Notes: generated from the letters alone by a model not told the origin. Counted from the first letter of the stretch, positions 11,966 through 21,981 are shown. The stretch: DNA of 64,000 nt from Pseudomonas fluorescens (GCF_902497855.1 NZ_CABVHU010000004.1:248001-312000); one strand, 5' to 3'. Made by a program: numbers and translations.

Positions 11966-13140
11966 GTAACATCAAAGCCAAACTGCTGATCGTCGACGAT
12001 TTGCCGGAAAACCTGTTGGCCCTCGAAGCATTGATCAAGCGCGAAGACCGTATCGTCTACAAAGCCTTGTCCGCTGATGAAGCCTTGTCCCTGCTGTTGC
12101 AGCACGAATTCGCCATGGCCATTCTCGACGTGCAGATGCCCGGCATGAACGGTTTCGAACTGGCCGAGCTGATGCGTGGCACGGAAAAGACCCGAAACAT
12201 TCCAATCGTGTTCGTCAGCGCTGCCGGCCGCGAGCTCAATTACGCATTCAAGGGCTACGAAAGCGGTGCGGTGGACTTCCTCTACAAGCCGCTGGATATC
12301 CACGCGGTCAAGAGCAAGGTGAACGTGTTCGTCGATCTGTTTCGCCAGAGCAAGGCGATGAAACAACAGGTCGAAGCGCTGGAGCGAAGCCGGCGCGAAC
12401 AGGAAGCCCTGCTTGAACAGTTGCAGAGCACCCAGCTCGAACTGGAACAGGCGGTGCGCATGCGCGATGATTTCATGTCGATCGTCGCTCACGAAGTCCG
12501 CACGCCGCTCAATGGCCTGATTCTCGAAACCCAGCTGCGCAAGATGCACCTGGCCCGGGATAACGCCGCGGCGTTCACCCTGGAAAAGATGCACGCAATG
12601 GTCGATCGCGACGAGCGGCAGATCAAAAGCCTGATCCGACTGATCGAAGACATGCTGGATGTGTCGCGAATTCGCACCGGCAAGCTGTCGATCCGGCCGA
12701 CGCGCTTCGATTTGTCGGCGCTGGTTGAAGATTTGTTACAGAACTTTGCTCCACAGATCGAAGCCGCCGAGTCCTCGGTCACCCTGCAGGCCGGGCATCC
12801 GGTGGTGGGGCACTGGGACGAGTTTCGCATCGAACAGGTGATTTCCAATTTGTTGACCAACGCTTTACGTTACGGCGCCAAGAGTCCGATCACCGTGAAG
12901 GTGTACAGTGAGAGCGGCCAGGCGCTGGTGGAGGTGCAGGATCTGGGAATCGGTATTGGCGAAGAGAACCAGAAGCGCATTTTCCAGCAGTTCGAGCGGG
13001 TTTCGGCGAAACACGCCGTCGCCGGATTGGGCCTGGGGTTGTTTATTTCAGAACAGATTGTGACCGCCCATGGCGGTTCCATTACCGTCGAGAGCCGGAT
13101 TGGCGAAGGCGCCTTGTTTCGCGTTTGTCTGCCGCTGTAG
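11959..13140 (+). CDS. Receiver-histidine kinase hybrid
   Basis: A 393-residue soluble protein. An N-terminal receiver (LLIVDDLPEN; Asp57 in AILDVQMPGMNG; Lys in FLYKPLD) is joined by a coiled coil (about 135-165) to HisKA with His178 in VAHEVRTPLNG and a HATPase (LLTNALRYGAKSP; GLGLGLFISEQIV). It has no membrane span, so it probably takes phosphate or a signal from the CHASE3-GAF kinase through its receiver and passes it on. Start is at MLSNIKAKLL, overlapping cheB by 7 bases. Confidence 0.9.
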   Translation: MLSNIKAKLLIVDDLPENLLALEALIKREDRIVYKALSADEALSLLLQHEFAMAILDVQMPGMNGFELAELMRGTEKTRNIPIVFVSAAGRELNYAFKGYESGAVDFLYKPLDIHAVKSKVNVFVDLFRQSKAMKQQVEALERSRREQEALLEQLQSTQLELEQAVRMRDDFMSIVAHEVRTPLNGLILETQLRKMHLARDNAAAFTLEKMHAMVDRDERQIKSLIRLIEDMLDVSRIRTGKLSIRPTRFDLSALVEDLLQNFAPQIEAAESSVTLQAGHPVVGHWDEFRIEQVISNLLTNALRYGAKSPITVKVYSESGQALVEVQDLGIGIGEENQKRIFQQFERVSAKHAVAGLGLGLFISEQIVTAHGGSITVESRIGEGALFRVCLPL

Positions 13141-13217
13141 GAAAACAGCCAGGTAAACGCAACCTCTGATCGACCCCACGGTCGTATCAGCAGCAATTGA
13201 CCGAACAAAGGCTTCCC

Positions 13218-13595
13218 ATGAGTGAAGATGCACAAGACGTCGTACTGATCGTCGAAGATGACCCCTCGATATTGATGGTGCTATCGGCCTATCTGTCGGG
13301 CGAGGGCTACCGGGTGCTGCAGGCCGAAAACGGCGAGCAGGCCTTCGAAATCCTGGCGAGCAAGCCGCATCTGGATATGATGATCACGGACTTCCGCCTG
13401 CCTGGCGGGATCTCGGGCGTACAGATCGCCGAACCCGCCGTGAAACTGCGACCTGAGCTGAAAGTGATTTTCATCAGCGGTTATCCGCAGGAAATCCGCG
13501 AGACCGACAGCCCGATCACGCGCAAGGCGCCGATCCTGGGCAAGCCGTTCGATCTGGATGTGTTGCAGGAGCTGATGCAACAGATGCTCTCGTAG
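13218..13595 (+). CDS. Single-domain response regulator
   Basis: A 125-residue receiver with [13 protein letters not shown], phosphoacceptor in MMITDFRLPGG and Lys in PILGKPFD. The ATG is preceded by AAAGG. It lies 77 bp after the receiver-kinase and is the last gene of the plus-strand relay cluster. A REP pair follows it. Confidence 0.88.
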   Translation: MSEDAQDVVLIVEDDPSILMVLSAYLSGEGYRVLQAENGEQAFEILASKPHLDMMITDFRLPGGISGVQIAEPAVKLRPELKVIFISGYPQEIRETDSPITRKAPILGKPFDLDVLQELMQQMLS

Positions 13596-13688
13596 GAGCG
13601 AGCGGTGCGGCGATCCGACTTGCCCGCGAAGAACGATAACGCGGTGTGTCAGACGTGACGCCTTCGCGAGCAAGCTTCGCTCCTACAA
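13592..13688. repeat. REP pair between convergent relay genes
   Basis: Degenerate arms CGTAGGAGCGAGCGG and CGCGAGCAAGCTTCGCTCCT close both the plus-strand receiver gene and the minus-strand kinase. The linker contains AACGATAACGCGG, a piece of the linker shared by the BIMEs at 381, 55121 and 59411. Confidence 0.8.
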
Positions 13689-13698
13689 GAGAGGGGCT

Positions 13699-15369
13699 TC
13701 AACTCCGGATCATCTCCCGCACCTTCGCCGTCAACAGGTCGAAGGTAAACGGCTTGGTGATCATCTGCATGCCCGGGTCAAGGAATCCGCCGCGCACTGC
13801 GGCGTGTTCGGCGTAGCCGGTGATGAACAGCACTTTGAGTCCAGGTCGGTACTGCCGGCCGATTTCCGCCAGCTGCCGGCCATTCATGCCGGGTAAGCCG
13901 ACATCGCTGATCATCAGGTCGATCCGCTGCGCCGAATCCAGGATCGGTAACGCGCTGTCGGCATCACCAGCCTCGACAAAGGCATAACCCAGGTCGCTCA
14001 ACACGGTGCTGACCAACACTCGCACCGCCGGGTCGTCTTCGACGATCAACACCGTTTCGCCGTGTTGCGCGGATGGCGCGTGCGGCACGTCTGCCGGGAC
14101 GTCCCGGGGCAGATCGCCACCGAACCGCGGCAGGAACAAACTCACCGTGGTGCCATTGCCCACTGCGCTCTGAATGGCGACGTGGCCGCGCGATTGTTTG
14201 CTGAAACCATAAATCATCGACAACCCGAGGCCGGTGCCCTGGCCGATCGGCTTGGTGGTGAAGAACGGGTCAAAAGCCCGGTTGATGGTGCTTTGCGGCA
14301 TGCCACACCCGGTGTCGGTGACGCTCAGCATCACATAGTCGCCCGGGTCGAGGTTGCTGTGGGCCTGGGTGAAACCGGGGTCCAGATGCTGATTGCTGGT
14401 CTTTACGATCAGTTGGCCGCCACCGGGCATGGCATCCCGGGCATTGATCACCAGGTTGAGCAGGGCGCTTTCCAGTTGATTGGGGTCGGCCTCGGCCACC
14501 CACAACTGCTCGCCCAGTTGGATGTCCAGATGAATGCTTTCGTTGATACTGCGCTGCAGCAACTCACCCATGGAAACCACCAGGGTGTTCATCTGCACGG
14601 GTTTCGAATCCAGCGACTGGCGGCGGGAGAAGGCGAGCAGGCGATGGGTCAGGCCCGCCGCGCGGTTGGCCGAGGTCACCCCCAGGTCGATCAGGCTGTC
14701 CAAGTCTTCGGTACGGCCACGGGCCAGGCGTCGGCGCAGCAACTCCAGGCTGCCGATGATGCCGGTCAGCATGTTGTTGAAGTCATGGGCGATGCCGCCG
14801 GTGAGTTGGCCGACCGCTTCCATTTTCTGTGACTGGCGCAAGGCTTCTTCGTTGTTGCGCAGCTGTGCGGTGCGCTCCTCGACCTGCTGTTCGAGGGTTT
14901 CCAGGGTGTTCTGCAACCGCAGTTCGCTTTGACTCAGGTCGATCAGCCGATCCCTGGCTTCGTACTGTCGTCGACGCCCGCGCAACGCGGTGGTCACCAG
15001 GCTGATCAGGGTCACGGGATGAAAAGGGCGCTCGAGAAAGGTGACATTGCCCAATTGCGGACCGAAGCGCGACGCGGGGTTCTGCTCCGGGCCGCCATGA
15101 TAGGTCAGCAACACAATCGGCAAATCCGACCAGGCCGGCTGTTGCTCGATCAGGCCGAACAGCGGTTCAAGATCACTGCCCAGCAACGCCTCGGAAGAGA
15201 TCAGCAGCAAGCCCGCGCCTCGCGTCAACTCGCGGCAAAGGCCCGCCAGATCGCGAGTGATGACGCCGTTGTACCCCGCCTCATTGAGCATCATCAGGGC
15301 AATCTGGCTGTCACGTCCCAGCGGCGCGAGAATGATCGCGCGCTCGGACATTGCTTCCAGGACCGTCAC
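13699..15369 (-). CDS. Hybrid histidine kinase with an N-terminal pseudo-receiver
   Basis: A 556-residue soluble protein. Residues about 8-135 have the length and hydrophobic pattern of a receiver, but the expected phosphoacceptor strand reads [11 protein letters not shown], with no Asp. A coiled coil follows (about 150-185), then HisKA with His195 in [11 protein letters not shown], HATPase ([32 protein letters not shown]) and a genuine C-terminal receiver with Asp489 in [13 protein letters not shown]. It starts at a GTG inside the stop of the KaiC-like gene (GTGA overlap), with SD GGAAGAG; an ATG at 15351 is the alternative. Tight coupling suggests it acts with the KaiC-like ATPase. Confidence 0.9.
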   Translation of the reverse strand: MTVLEAMSERAIILAPLGRDSQIALMMLNEAGYNGVITRDLAGLCRELTRGAGLLLISSEALLGSDLEPLFGLIEQQPAWSDLPIVLLTYHGGPEQNPASRFGPQLGNVTFLERPFHPVTLISLVTTALRGRRRQYEARDRLIDLSQSELRLQNTLETLEQQVEERTAQLRNNEEALRQSQKMEAVGQLTGGIAHDFNNMLTGIIGSLELLRRRLARGRTEDLDSLIDLGVTSANRAAGLTHRLLAFSRRQSLDSKPVQMNTLVVSMGELLQRSINESIHLDIQLGEQLWVAEADPNQLESALLNLVINARDAMPGGGQLIVKTSNQHLDPGFTQAHSNLDPGDYVMLSVTDTGCGMPQSTINRAFDPFFTTKPIGQGTGLGLSMIYGFSKQSRGHVAIQSAVGNGTTVSLFLPRFGGDLPRDVPADVPHAPSAQHGETVLIVEDDPAVRVLVSTVLSDLGYAFVEAGDADSALPILDSAQRIDLMISDVGLPGMNGRQLAEIGRQYRPGLKVLFITGYAEHAAVRGGFLDPGMQMITKPFTFDLLTAKVREMIRS

Positions 15370-16868
15370 GGGCTCTCTTCCCCGAGCAACGGATTGCTCG
15401 CGCCCATATACGTGGGCACACCGCGCAGTACGCCCTGGAACGCGTCCAGCGGTTCGCCGATCGTCATGCCCTGGCCGCTGATGCGGTATTCACGAATGGT
15501 CGATTCATGGCTGCCGGTACGTTTCTTGATGATCGAAATCGCCCGGCGCACCTTGCCCAATGCTTCGAAGTAACGCAACAGGATGACCGTATCGGCCAGG
15601 TAGGTGATGTCTACGGGGGCCTGCATGTCACCGACCAGTCCGTGCTGGGCGACGGTCATGAAGGTCGCGGCGCCCCGGCGATTGAGGTACAGCAGCAACT
15701 CGTGCATGTGCAGCACCAGGGCGTTTTCTTCAGGCATCGCCGCCTGATAGCCATTGATGCTATCGATCACCACGGTCTTGATATCACGCTGGTCGACGCA
15801 GCGACGGACCCGGTGGGAAAACTCGCCGGGGGACAGTTCGGCTGCATCCACTTGTTCGATCAGCAGGTTGCCGGTGTCTTGCAGGGCTTTCAAATCGATG
15901 CCCATGTTATTCATGCGTTCGAACAGCAACCCCAGTTCTTCATCGAAAATGAACAATGCCGCTTTTTCGCCCCGGGCCACGGCCGCCGCGGCGAAGATCA
16001 TCGAGATCAGCGATTTGCCGGTACCGGCCGGGCCGAGGATCAAGGTGCTGGACCCGGTCTCGATGCCGCCGCCGAGCAGGGCATCCATTTCCTTGATGCC
16101 GCTGGTCAACTGTTGACGGACATACACCCCGCGATGTTCGGCGGCGACCAGGCGCGGGAACACGTGGACGCCATCACCCATGATGGTGAAGTCGTGGAAG
16201 CCGCCACGGTACTTCTGGCCGCGATACTTCACCACGCGAATCCGCCGCCGCTCGGCGCCATAGTTGGGGGTCAGTTCTTCCAGGCGAATCACGCCGTGGG
16301 CGACACTGTGCACGGTCTTGTCGAGAGATTCGGTGGTCAGGTCGTCGAGCAACACCACGGTGGCGTCATAGCGCACGAAGTAGTGTTTGATCGCGAGGAT
16401 CTGGCGCCGGTAGCGCAGGGAGCTTTGGGCCAGCAGGCGGATCTCGGACAGGCTGTCGAGTACCACGCGAGTCGGCTTGACCCGCTCGACCACTTCGAAA
16501 ATCTGCTTGGTGGCTTCGCCAAGTTCCAGGTCCGAGGAGTACAGCAGGCTTTGCTGATGTTCGGCATTGAGTAGGCTTTCCGGGGGGGTCAGCTCGAAGA
16601 TGTGGATGTTTTCATCCAGCTCCCAGCCATGGGACAACGCACCCTGGCGCAGTTCGCGCTCGGTTTCCGACAAGGTGATGTATAACGAGCGCTCGCCGGC
16701 TCGCGCACCGGCCAGCAAAAAATGCAGGGCGACGGTGGTTTTACCTGTGCCGGGTTCACCTTCGAGTAAAAACACATGGCCGCGGGACAATCCACCGGCC
16801 AGGATGTCATCCAGACCTTCGATGCCGGTGGCGGCTTTTGCACTGAACAACTCGTTAGATGTAGACAA
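15366..16868 (-). CDS. KaiC-like double-domain ATPase
   Basis: A 500-residue protein with two RecA/KaiC domains: CI with GEPGTGKTT (Lys43) and CII with GPAGTGKSL (Lys285). Two catalytic-Glu patches are present in ITLSETERELR and FIFDEELGLLFE. The CII tail (GSHESTIREYRISGQG) matches KaiC. By alignment of the ITYLADTVILL segment, the positions of the cyanobacterial phosphosites Ser431/Thr432 appear as Thr-Tyr; this is inference. The TTG at 16868 is the best start (GAGAGGG about 8 bases upstream). There are no kaiA or kaiB genes here; the partner is the overlapping kinase downstream. Confidence 0.9.
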   Translation of the reverse strand: MSTSNELFSAKAATGIEGLDDILAGGLSRGHVFLLEGEPGTGKTTVALHFLLAGARAGERSLYITLSETERELRQGALSHGWELDENIHIFELTPPESLLNAEHQQSLLYSSDLELGEATKQIFEVVERVKPTRVVLDSLSEIRLLAQSSLRYRRQILAIKHYFVRYDATVVLLDDLTTESLDKTVHSVAHGVIRLEELTPNYGAERRRIRVVKYRGQKYRGGFHDFTIMGDGVHVFPRLVAAEHRGVYVRQQLTSGIKEMDALLGGGIETGSSTLILGPAGTGKSLISMIFAAAAVARGEKAALFIFDEELGLLFERMNNMGIDLKALQDTGNLLIEQVDAAELSPGEFSHRVRRCVDQRDIKTVVIDSINGYQAAMPEENALVLHMHELLLYLNRRGAATFMTVAQHGLVGDMQAPVDITYLADTVILLRYFEALGKVRRAISIIKKRTGSHESTIREYRISGQGMTIGEPLDAFQGVLRGVPTYMGASNPLLGEESP

Positions 16869-17060
16869 AAAATGCCCTCTCAAGATCAGGGGAAACGAGG
16901 CAGCAGGCCTGAAGTGCCTGAATGGACTGCCTGATCACTTGACCTTTGGCCGCGAAGAGCGTTCAACACTTTTTGCCGGCGCCGTGCGGGGGCTTGGTTT
17001 ACACCCCCGATACCCCGTTGGATCGTTGCCGGACGCAGGATGTGTGTACGCCCGATTTTC

Positions 17061-17148
17061 TGTAGGAGCTGGCTTGCCAGCGAAGGCGGCGTTACAGGCA
17101 ACAATGATATTGAATGTGCCGGCCCCTTCGCTGGCAAGCCAGCTCCTT
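17061..17148. repeat. REP pair upstream of the kaiC-like gene
   Basis: Arms TGTAGGAGCTGGCTTGCCAG and CTGGCAAGCCAGCTCCTT. It fills much of the 317 bp gap 16869-17185, where I see no gene. Confidence 0.88.
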
Positions 17149-17185
17149 CATTGGGTCTTTGCCGGGCACGGGATTTGTGTGAGCC

Positions 17186-18241
17186 CTAAAGGCCCTGTTG
17201 CAACGCCGGGTCGTCGGGGTTGAGCTGTTCCAGTTGCGCCAACAGAATCTGCACGTTCTGCAGTTGCCCGCTTTCCTTCCAGTAATTGATCAACAACACA
17301 CGGGCCCTGCGGTCGGCCGGGTGGCGTTGGACGATTTCCTGCAGCTGCTTCTGCGCCGCTTCCAGCTCCAGTTCGCCGTGCAGCGTGGTCGCCAGGTCGT
17401 AGCGGTAATCTTTGTTGTCCGGCTCCAGTTCCACCGCCTTGGACAGGCCGAGCAGGGCGAATTCACTTTGACCGTGATGCAGCAGCCAGAGCCCCAGGGC
17501 ATGTTGCAGGTAGGCCGAATCGGGTTGAGCCTTCAACTGTTTGGCCAATAGCAGGCGGGCGGCTTCGCTCTGACCCTGTTTGTCCAGCACTTCAATTTGC
17601 ATCACCAGCGCGGGCAGGTTGCCGGGCGCAAGACGCAAGACGTTCTCCAGTGCCTGTTGTGCTTCTTTCAACTCGGCATTGTGCAGGTGCAGCCGAGCCA
17701 GTTGATATTGGTTGTCGGCGCTTTCTGGCTGGCCTTTCAGGTCCTGCTCCCAGGCGTCGATGGCATGTTGCAGTGGCCCGAAATACAAACCGAGATCGTC
17801 GGGCGAAAGCCCCAGCAAGGCGTTCACGGCGGCATAGCGCACGCGCTGATCGTCGTCGTCGAGCAGCGGGCCCAGCAGCAGGCTGCGCTGGCCGTTGGGC
17901 ACCAGGGCACTGATGCTGTTGATTGCCGCGACGCGCACGTCGGGCGATTCATGCTGCAAGTCTGCAGTCGCCAGTTTCAGCGCCACGGAGCTGGGGTAAT
18001 TGGGCAGTTCCGCATGCAGCCAGATGCGGCGTTTTGGTGAAAGGTCCGGGCGTGCCAATTGCTGGTACAGCACCCGCGCCGCACCCGGTTGACCCGCGCG
18101 CGCCTGGTCGAGAGCTACGGTGTAGCCGCGCTTGATCGCTGCCGGCACCTCGGGGGTGGTACTGCGCAGGAAAAACCAGGCAAGGGCGATGGCAAACAGG
18201 GCGCAGAGGCCGATGATCAGGTAGCGGCGGGACTGGGGCAT
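17186..18241 (-). CDS. Membrane-anchored HEAT/TPR repeat protein
   Basis: A 351-residue protein with one N-terminal membrane helix (YLIIGLCALFAIALAWFFL), so the rest is probably periplasmic. Residues about 70-165 look like HEAT repeats (DVRVAAINSISALV; QRVRYAAVNALLGL). From about 185 on there are several TPR units (ADNQYQLARLHLHNAELKEA; KDYRYDLATTLHGELELEAA). Start is at MPQSRRYL; longer frames are less likely. It has no catalytic motif and is presumably a protein-interaction scaffold. It is divergent from the FUSC efflux operon, 120 bp apart. Function not recognised. Confidence 0.75.
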   Translation of the reverse strand: MPQSRRYLIIGLCALFAIALAWFFLRSTTPEVPAAIKRGYTVALDQARAGQPGAARVLYQQLARPDLSPKRRIWLHAELPNYPSSVALKLATADLQHESPDVRVAAINSISALVPNGQRSLLLGPLLDDDDQRVRYAAVNALLGLSPDDLGLYFGPLQHAIDAWEQDLKGQPESADNQYQLARLHLHNAELKEAQQALENVLRLAPGNLPALVMQIEVLDKQGQSEAARLLLAKQLKAQPDSAYLQHALGLWLLHHGQSEFALLGLSKAVELEPDNKDYRYDLATTLHGELELEAAQKQLQEIVQRHPADRRARVLLINYWKESGQLQNVQILLAQLEQLNPDDPALQQGL

Positions 18242-18361
18242 GCAGGAATCCGGGAGCTGGCAAGCTGTTGCAGAGCCGTCAGCTTCGGTCAGGCGGGGCC
18301 GTGAGTCAAACCCTGACGCCATTCGATCCATCGTGACTAAACCTGTCGAGGCCCCACGGCA

Positions 18362-20535
18362 ATGACTACGCTTGCTGGAGATGACCCAACGGGCATGCCC
18401 ATGCAACCGCTGCTTTTATACTTCAAGGCGATGCTCAACCCCGGGCGCGGGGTGCTGTTGTTCGCCTTGCGGACGATCACTGCCGGGTTGTTGACCCTGT
18501 ACCTGGCTTTCCTGTTCGACCTCGACCAGCCCAAGTGGTCGATCATGGCCGTGGTCATCGTCAGCCAGCCGTTGGGGGGCATGGCCCTGGCCCGCAGTTT
18601 CGGCCAGGTCATCGGTACGACGCTCGGGGCGGTCGTGGCGGTGGTGATCATGGCGATCTTTCCCCAGGCGCCGCTGCCTTTCATCCTCACCCTGGCCCTG
18701 TGGCTGGCGCTGTGTACCGCCGGCGGCACCTTGTATCGCTACACCAGTTCCCAGGCGTTTGTGTTGAGTGGCTACACGGCGGTGATCGTGGCATTGCTGG
18801 CGGTACCTGATCAGGGCGGCACCTTCCTGTTGGCCGTGACCCGCGTGACCGAGACGCTGTTGGCGGTCGCCTGCGTGTGCGTGGTCAGCCTGCTCACCGC
18901 CCGGCCGGAAACCGTGGCCCGGGACTACTTTGCCAGGATCGATCAAGTGATCAAGCTGCTCGCGACCCATGCGGCCGCCGTCATTCGAACTGAGGAGAGC
19001 GAGGCCGATTTCCGCCAGCGGCAGATGAAGCTGTTAGGCGAGATCAGTGCCCTTGAAGGTGTACGGCGGCATTTGTACTTTGACGCGCCACGTCTGCGCA
19101 GCGCCAATGGCCTGGTGCAGTTGCTCGGCAATCAATTGGTGCTGCTGACTTCACGGTTGACGGCGTTGCGCCACCAGCGGGAACTGTTGCTCGAACGCTG
19201 GCATGGCGCACTGCCCGTCGACTCGCAGCGCTTGCTTGCCGAAGAGCTGGTGTTCCTTGATGAAGTGGCCCGGGAGGGGCGCTCGTTATCGACCGAGGCG
19301 CGCCACCATTTTGCAGCGCTGCAAAAGCGCTTCGATGAACTGGCCTACAGGTCTGAACGACTGGCCGAGACGATGCCGGCCACGTTGCGCTCCCTGGCGT
19401 GGTCGCTGCGTTGGGAACAGGCCCGGATGCTGGAGCAGATGAACCAGATCCTGGACCTGAGCGACGCGATTCAGGAGGGGCGTGAAGCCAGTTGCTGTTC
19501 CGTGGCCTGGACAATCCCTTGCATCTGGATTTCACCCTGGCGGCGATGAACGCGACCCGGGCATTTTCCGCGCTGGTGATGGCCGGTCTGATCTGGATCG
19601 AAACCGCGTGGGACGGGGCGAGGGGCGGGATGATTGTGGTAGGGGTCCTGTGTTCCTTGATGGCGACTTTTCCGCGGCCGCTGCTGGCCGCCCAGAGTTT
19701 TGCCAGAGGGCTGGCTCTGGCGCTGGTGGTCTCGGCGCTCTATCAGTTCATGCTGGTGCCCATGATCAGTGATTTCGAGCTGCTGGCCTTGCTGCTGGCG
19801 CCGTTGTTGTATGCCGTCGCGGTGGGGTTGGCCAGTCCGGCAACCACGGGCACGGGCATTGGTCTTGGGCTGTTGACGTTTCTGTTGCTGGGGCCGCAAA
19901 ACACAGGGACTGGCCAGAACACCGCGATTCTGTGGTTCGAATTTGCGGGTGCCTATGTCTACGCCGTCACGCTGGCGTTGAGTGTCTACGTCCTGATCTT
20001 TCCGTTCAGGCCCGATTTGCGGATGCGTCGGCTGTTCACCGAGAACCGCGAGCAGGTCTACGCTTTGCTGAAGACGCCGGCAACCGATGAGCAGCAATTT
20101 GCCTTTGAAAGTCGCATGGTCGATCGCCTGACCATGATGTTGGGACTGTTGCCGGCGGCCCGTGACCCACAGTCCGGCGAGTTGTTCGAAGTCAGCCTCA
20201 GGTGCATGGCACTGGGTGTTGCCCTGAACCAGCTCAGGCAACAGGGGCAAAGCAACACGCTGCTCAGTACCGATCAACAACACCGTTTGCTGGCAGCCGT
20301 GCGTGAAACAGGAAGATGGGTCGCCGGGCGCCCCGGCATTGACCTTGAGCAGCTGCTGGAAAACTTGCGTGCCCTGGGCGATGAAATGGACGACCTGCAT
20401 ACAGACGTGCATGAGCACCTGTGGTCGGTATTCAGGATTCGCGTGGCGCTGCTGATCGTGGTGTCGTTTGCGCAGCGATACCACGACTATTTCCAACCCT
20501 CGGACGTGGAAGGAGTGCCGGCCCTTGCCCATTGA
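18362..20535 (+). pseudogene. FUSC-family (AaeB-like) aromatic acid efflux permease, frameshifted
   Basis: Two abutting frames together encode one FUSC permease. 18362 to about 19485 gives the N-terminal membrane block (LALWLALCTAGGTLYRYTSS) and the cytoplasmic domain. From about 19486 to 20535 a different frame gives the second membrane block (GMIVVGVLCSLMATFP; LASPATTGTGIGLGLLTFLL). The first frame otherwise runs into a nonsense tail ending at 19549. Adding one base at GTGAAGCC (for example GAA-AGC) restores GRESQLLFRGLD, so one missing A near 19485 explains it. The family exports aromatic carboxylates from the inner membrane. If the shift is real the pump is broken; a sequencing error is equally possible because both downstream partners are intact. 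Confidence 0.82.
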
Positions 20536-20725
20536 TCTGGAAGTGGGTGGCGTCTACTTGCCACCGATCGCCCAGGCCCTGCTGCTGGCCTTGCCGATTT
20601 TCCTGCTGCTGGACTGGGCCTTGCGCCGCCTGGGCGTGCTGCGTTTCGTCTGGCATGAAGCCTTGTTCGAAGGCGCGTTGTACGCCTGCGTGTGCGCGAC
20701 GCTGATTCTGCTGATGGGAGCCTGA
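20525..20725 (+). CDS. DUF1656 small membrane protein, AaeX-like
   Basis: A 66-residue protein with two hydrophobic helices (PPIAQALLLALPIFLLLDW; ALYACVCATLILLM). The TTG start at 20525 has GGAAGGA upstream and overlaps the permease end by 11 bases. Proteins of this family lie between FUSC permeases and HlyD-like adaptors in aaeXAB-type operons; the role is not settled. Confidence 0.8.
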   Translation: MPIDLEVGGVYLPPIAQALLLALPIFLLLDWALRRLGVLRFVWHEALFEGALYACVCATLILLMGA

Positions 20726-20729
20726 TGCA

Positions 20730-21704
20730 TTGAAGAAGATTATGCCCCGACTGGTGACGGCGGCGGTGGTAGTGCTGGCCTTTGTGCTCGGCTGGTTCGC
20801 CTGGGAACATTACACCCGTGCGCCCTGGACCCGGGATGCGCGGGTGCGCGCCGATGTGGTGACGTTATCGGCGGACGTCGCGGGTCGCATCGTCAGCCTC
20901 GCTGTCCACGACAATCAACACGTGGAGAAAGGTCAGTTGCTGCTGGAGATCGACCCGGCGCGTTATGTCCTGGCGGTGGAGCACGCCAGGCGCTCGGTGG
21001 AAGTGGCGAAAGCGGCCCTGGGTCAATCCGAAGCGACGATCGTCGCCAGCGGCGCACTGCTCAGACAGCGGCAAAGCGAAGAGCGCCGACGTCGCACCCT
21101 CAAGGATCGCGCCGCGATCTCTGGCGAGGAGTGGGAGAAATCCAGCACGGACGTGGCCGTGGCGCAGGCCGAGTTGCTGCGCAACCAGGCCATCCTGGGG
21201 CTGGCCCAGGCCAACGTGCAACTGGCCATCGCGGCATTGACCCAGGCTGAACTGGATTTGCAGCGCACCCGGGTCGAAGCGCCTGTCACCGGGTACGTCA
21301 CCAACCTGCTGACCCGCCAGGGCGACTATGCCACCGCCGGCGGGGCTCTGTTGGCGCTGGTGGACAGCGACTCGTTTTATGTCAGCGGCTACTTTGAAGA
21401 AACCAAGTTGCCGCGGATCGAGGAGGGCGACCGCGTCCGGATCGAGTTGATGAGCGGGGAAACCTTCGGCGGCACGGTGAAAAGCATTGCCTTCGCCATC
21501 GCCGACCGGGAAAACCTGCCCGGCGGCCGCCTGCTGGCCAACATCAATCCCAGCTACACCTGGGTCAAACTGGCGCAGCGGGTGCCGGTGCGGATACAGA
21601 TCGATGCCGACTACGCCGGAAAAAACCGCCTTCGCGCCGGGACCACGGCCACCGTGACCGTCCAGGAAAACCACAATGACGCAGGCACCCACAACCCCCT
21701 GTAG
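20730..21704 (+). CDS. HlyD-family efflux adaptor, AaeA/EmrA-like
   Basis: A 324-residue periplasmic adaptor with one N-terminal anchor helix (VTAAVVVLAFVLGWFAW). The lipoyl half-motifs (VVTLSADVAGRIVSLAVHDN and LDLQRTRVEAPVTGYV) flank an alpha-helical hairpin of about 100 residues. The C-terminal beta-barrel includes FYVSGYFEETKLPRIEEGD. It starts at TTG (20730), 4 bp after the DUF1656 gene; the ATG at 20742 is an alternative. It should bridge the FUSC permease to an outer-membrane channel. No channel gene belongs to this operon; the OprN gene nearby is on the other strand. Confidence 0.88.
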   Translation: MKKIMPRLVTAAVVVLAFVLGWFAWEHYTRAPWTRDARVRADVVTLSADVAGRIVSLAVHDNQHVEKGQLLLEIDPARYVLAVEHARRSVEVAKAALGQSEATIVASGALLRQRQSEERRRRTLKDRAAISGEEWEKSSTDVAVAQAELLRNQAILGLAQANVQLAIAALTQAELDLQRTRVEAPVTGYVTNLLTRQGDYATAGGALLALVDSDSFYVSGYFEETKLPRIEEGDRVRIELMSGETFGGTVKSIAFAIADRENLPGGRLLANINPSYTWVKLAQRVPVRIQIDADYAGKNRLRAGTTATVTVQENHNDAGTHNPL

Positions 21705-21870
21705 GAGCTGGCTTGCCAGCGAAGGCGTCATCAAAGTCAATGCAAGACTTCGAGGCTGATGCAAGATTCAAGGGCCCCTTCGCTGGCGAGCCAGCTCCTA
21801 CAGGGTATGTGCTGTGCGCAGACTCTGTGACTGACGCAGAATCTGTAGGAGCCCGGCTTACCGGCGAAGG
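21697..21870. repeat. REP pair plus a single diverged REP
   Basis: Arms at about 21697-21722 and 21775-21805 form a BIME. A third, altered unit (TGTAGGAGCCCGGCTTACCG) lies at 21843-21870. They sit between convergent operons. Confidence 0.85.
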
Positions 21871-21898
21871 GGCCCGAACAGACACCACAAAACCTTCA

Positions 21899-21935
21899 GG
21901 AAAAAAAAGCCCCGCGACCGAATGCGGCGCGGGGC
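21899..21935 (-). terminator. Rho-independent terminator of mexEF-oprN
   Basis: On the minus strand an 8-bp GC stem (GCCCCGCG / CGCGGGGC, 21928-21935 and 21909-21916) is followed by eight T residues (21901-21908). It lies about 45 bp after the oprN stop. Confidence 0.88.
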
Positions 21936-21981
21936 AAAGAATCGGATTGGTTGCGGCCAACCGAAGGAGCTCGTTGCTACG

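Noticed and set aside
15351..16574. 407-codon open frame opposite the kaiC-like gene
   Set aside because: The KaiC domains and Walker motifs lie on the other strand.
18059..18304. 81-codon frame before the FUSC gene
   Set aside because: Antisense to the TPR gene start and its leader; no SD.
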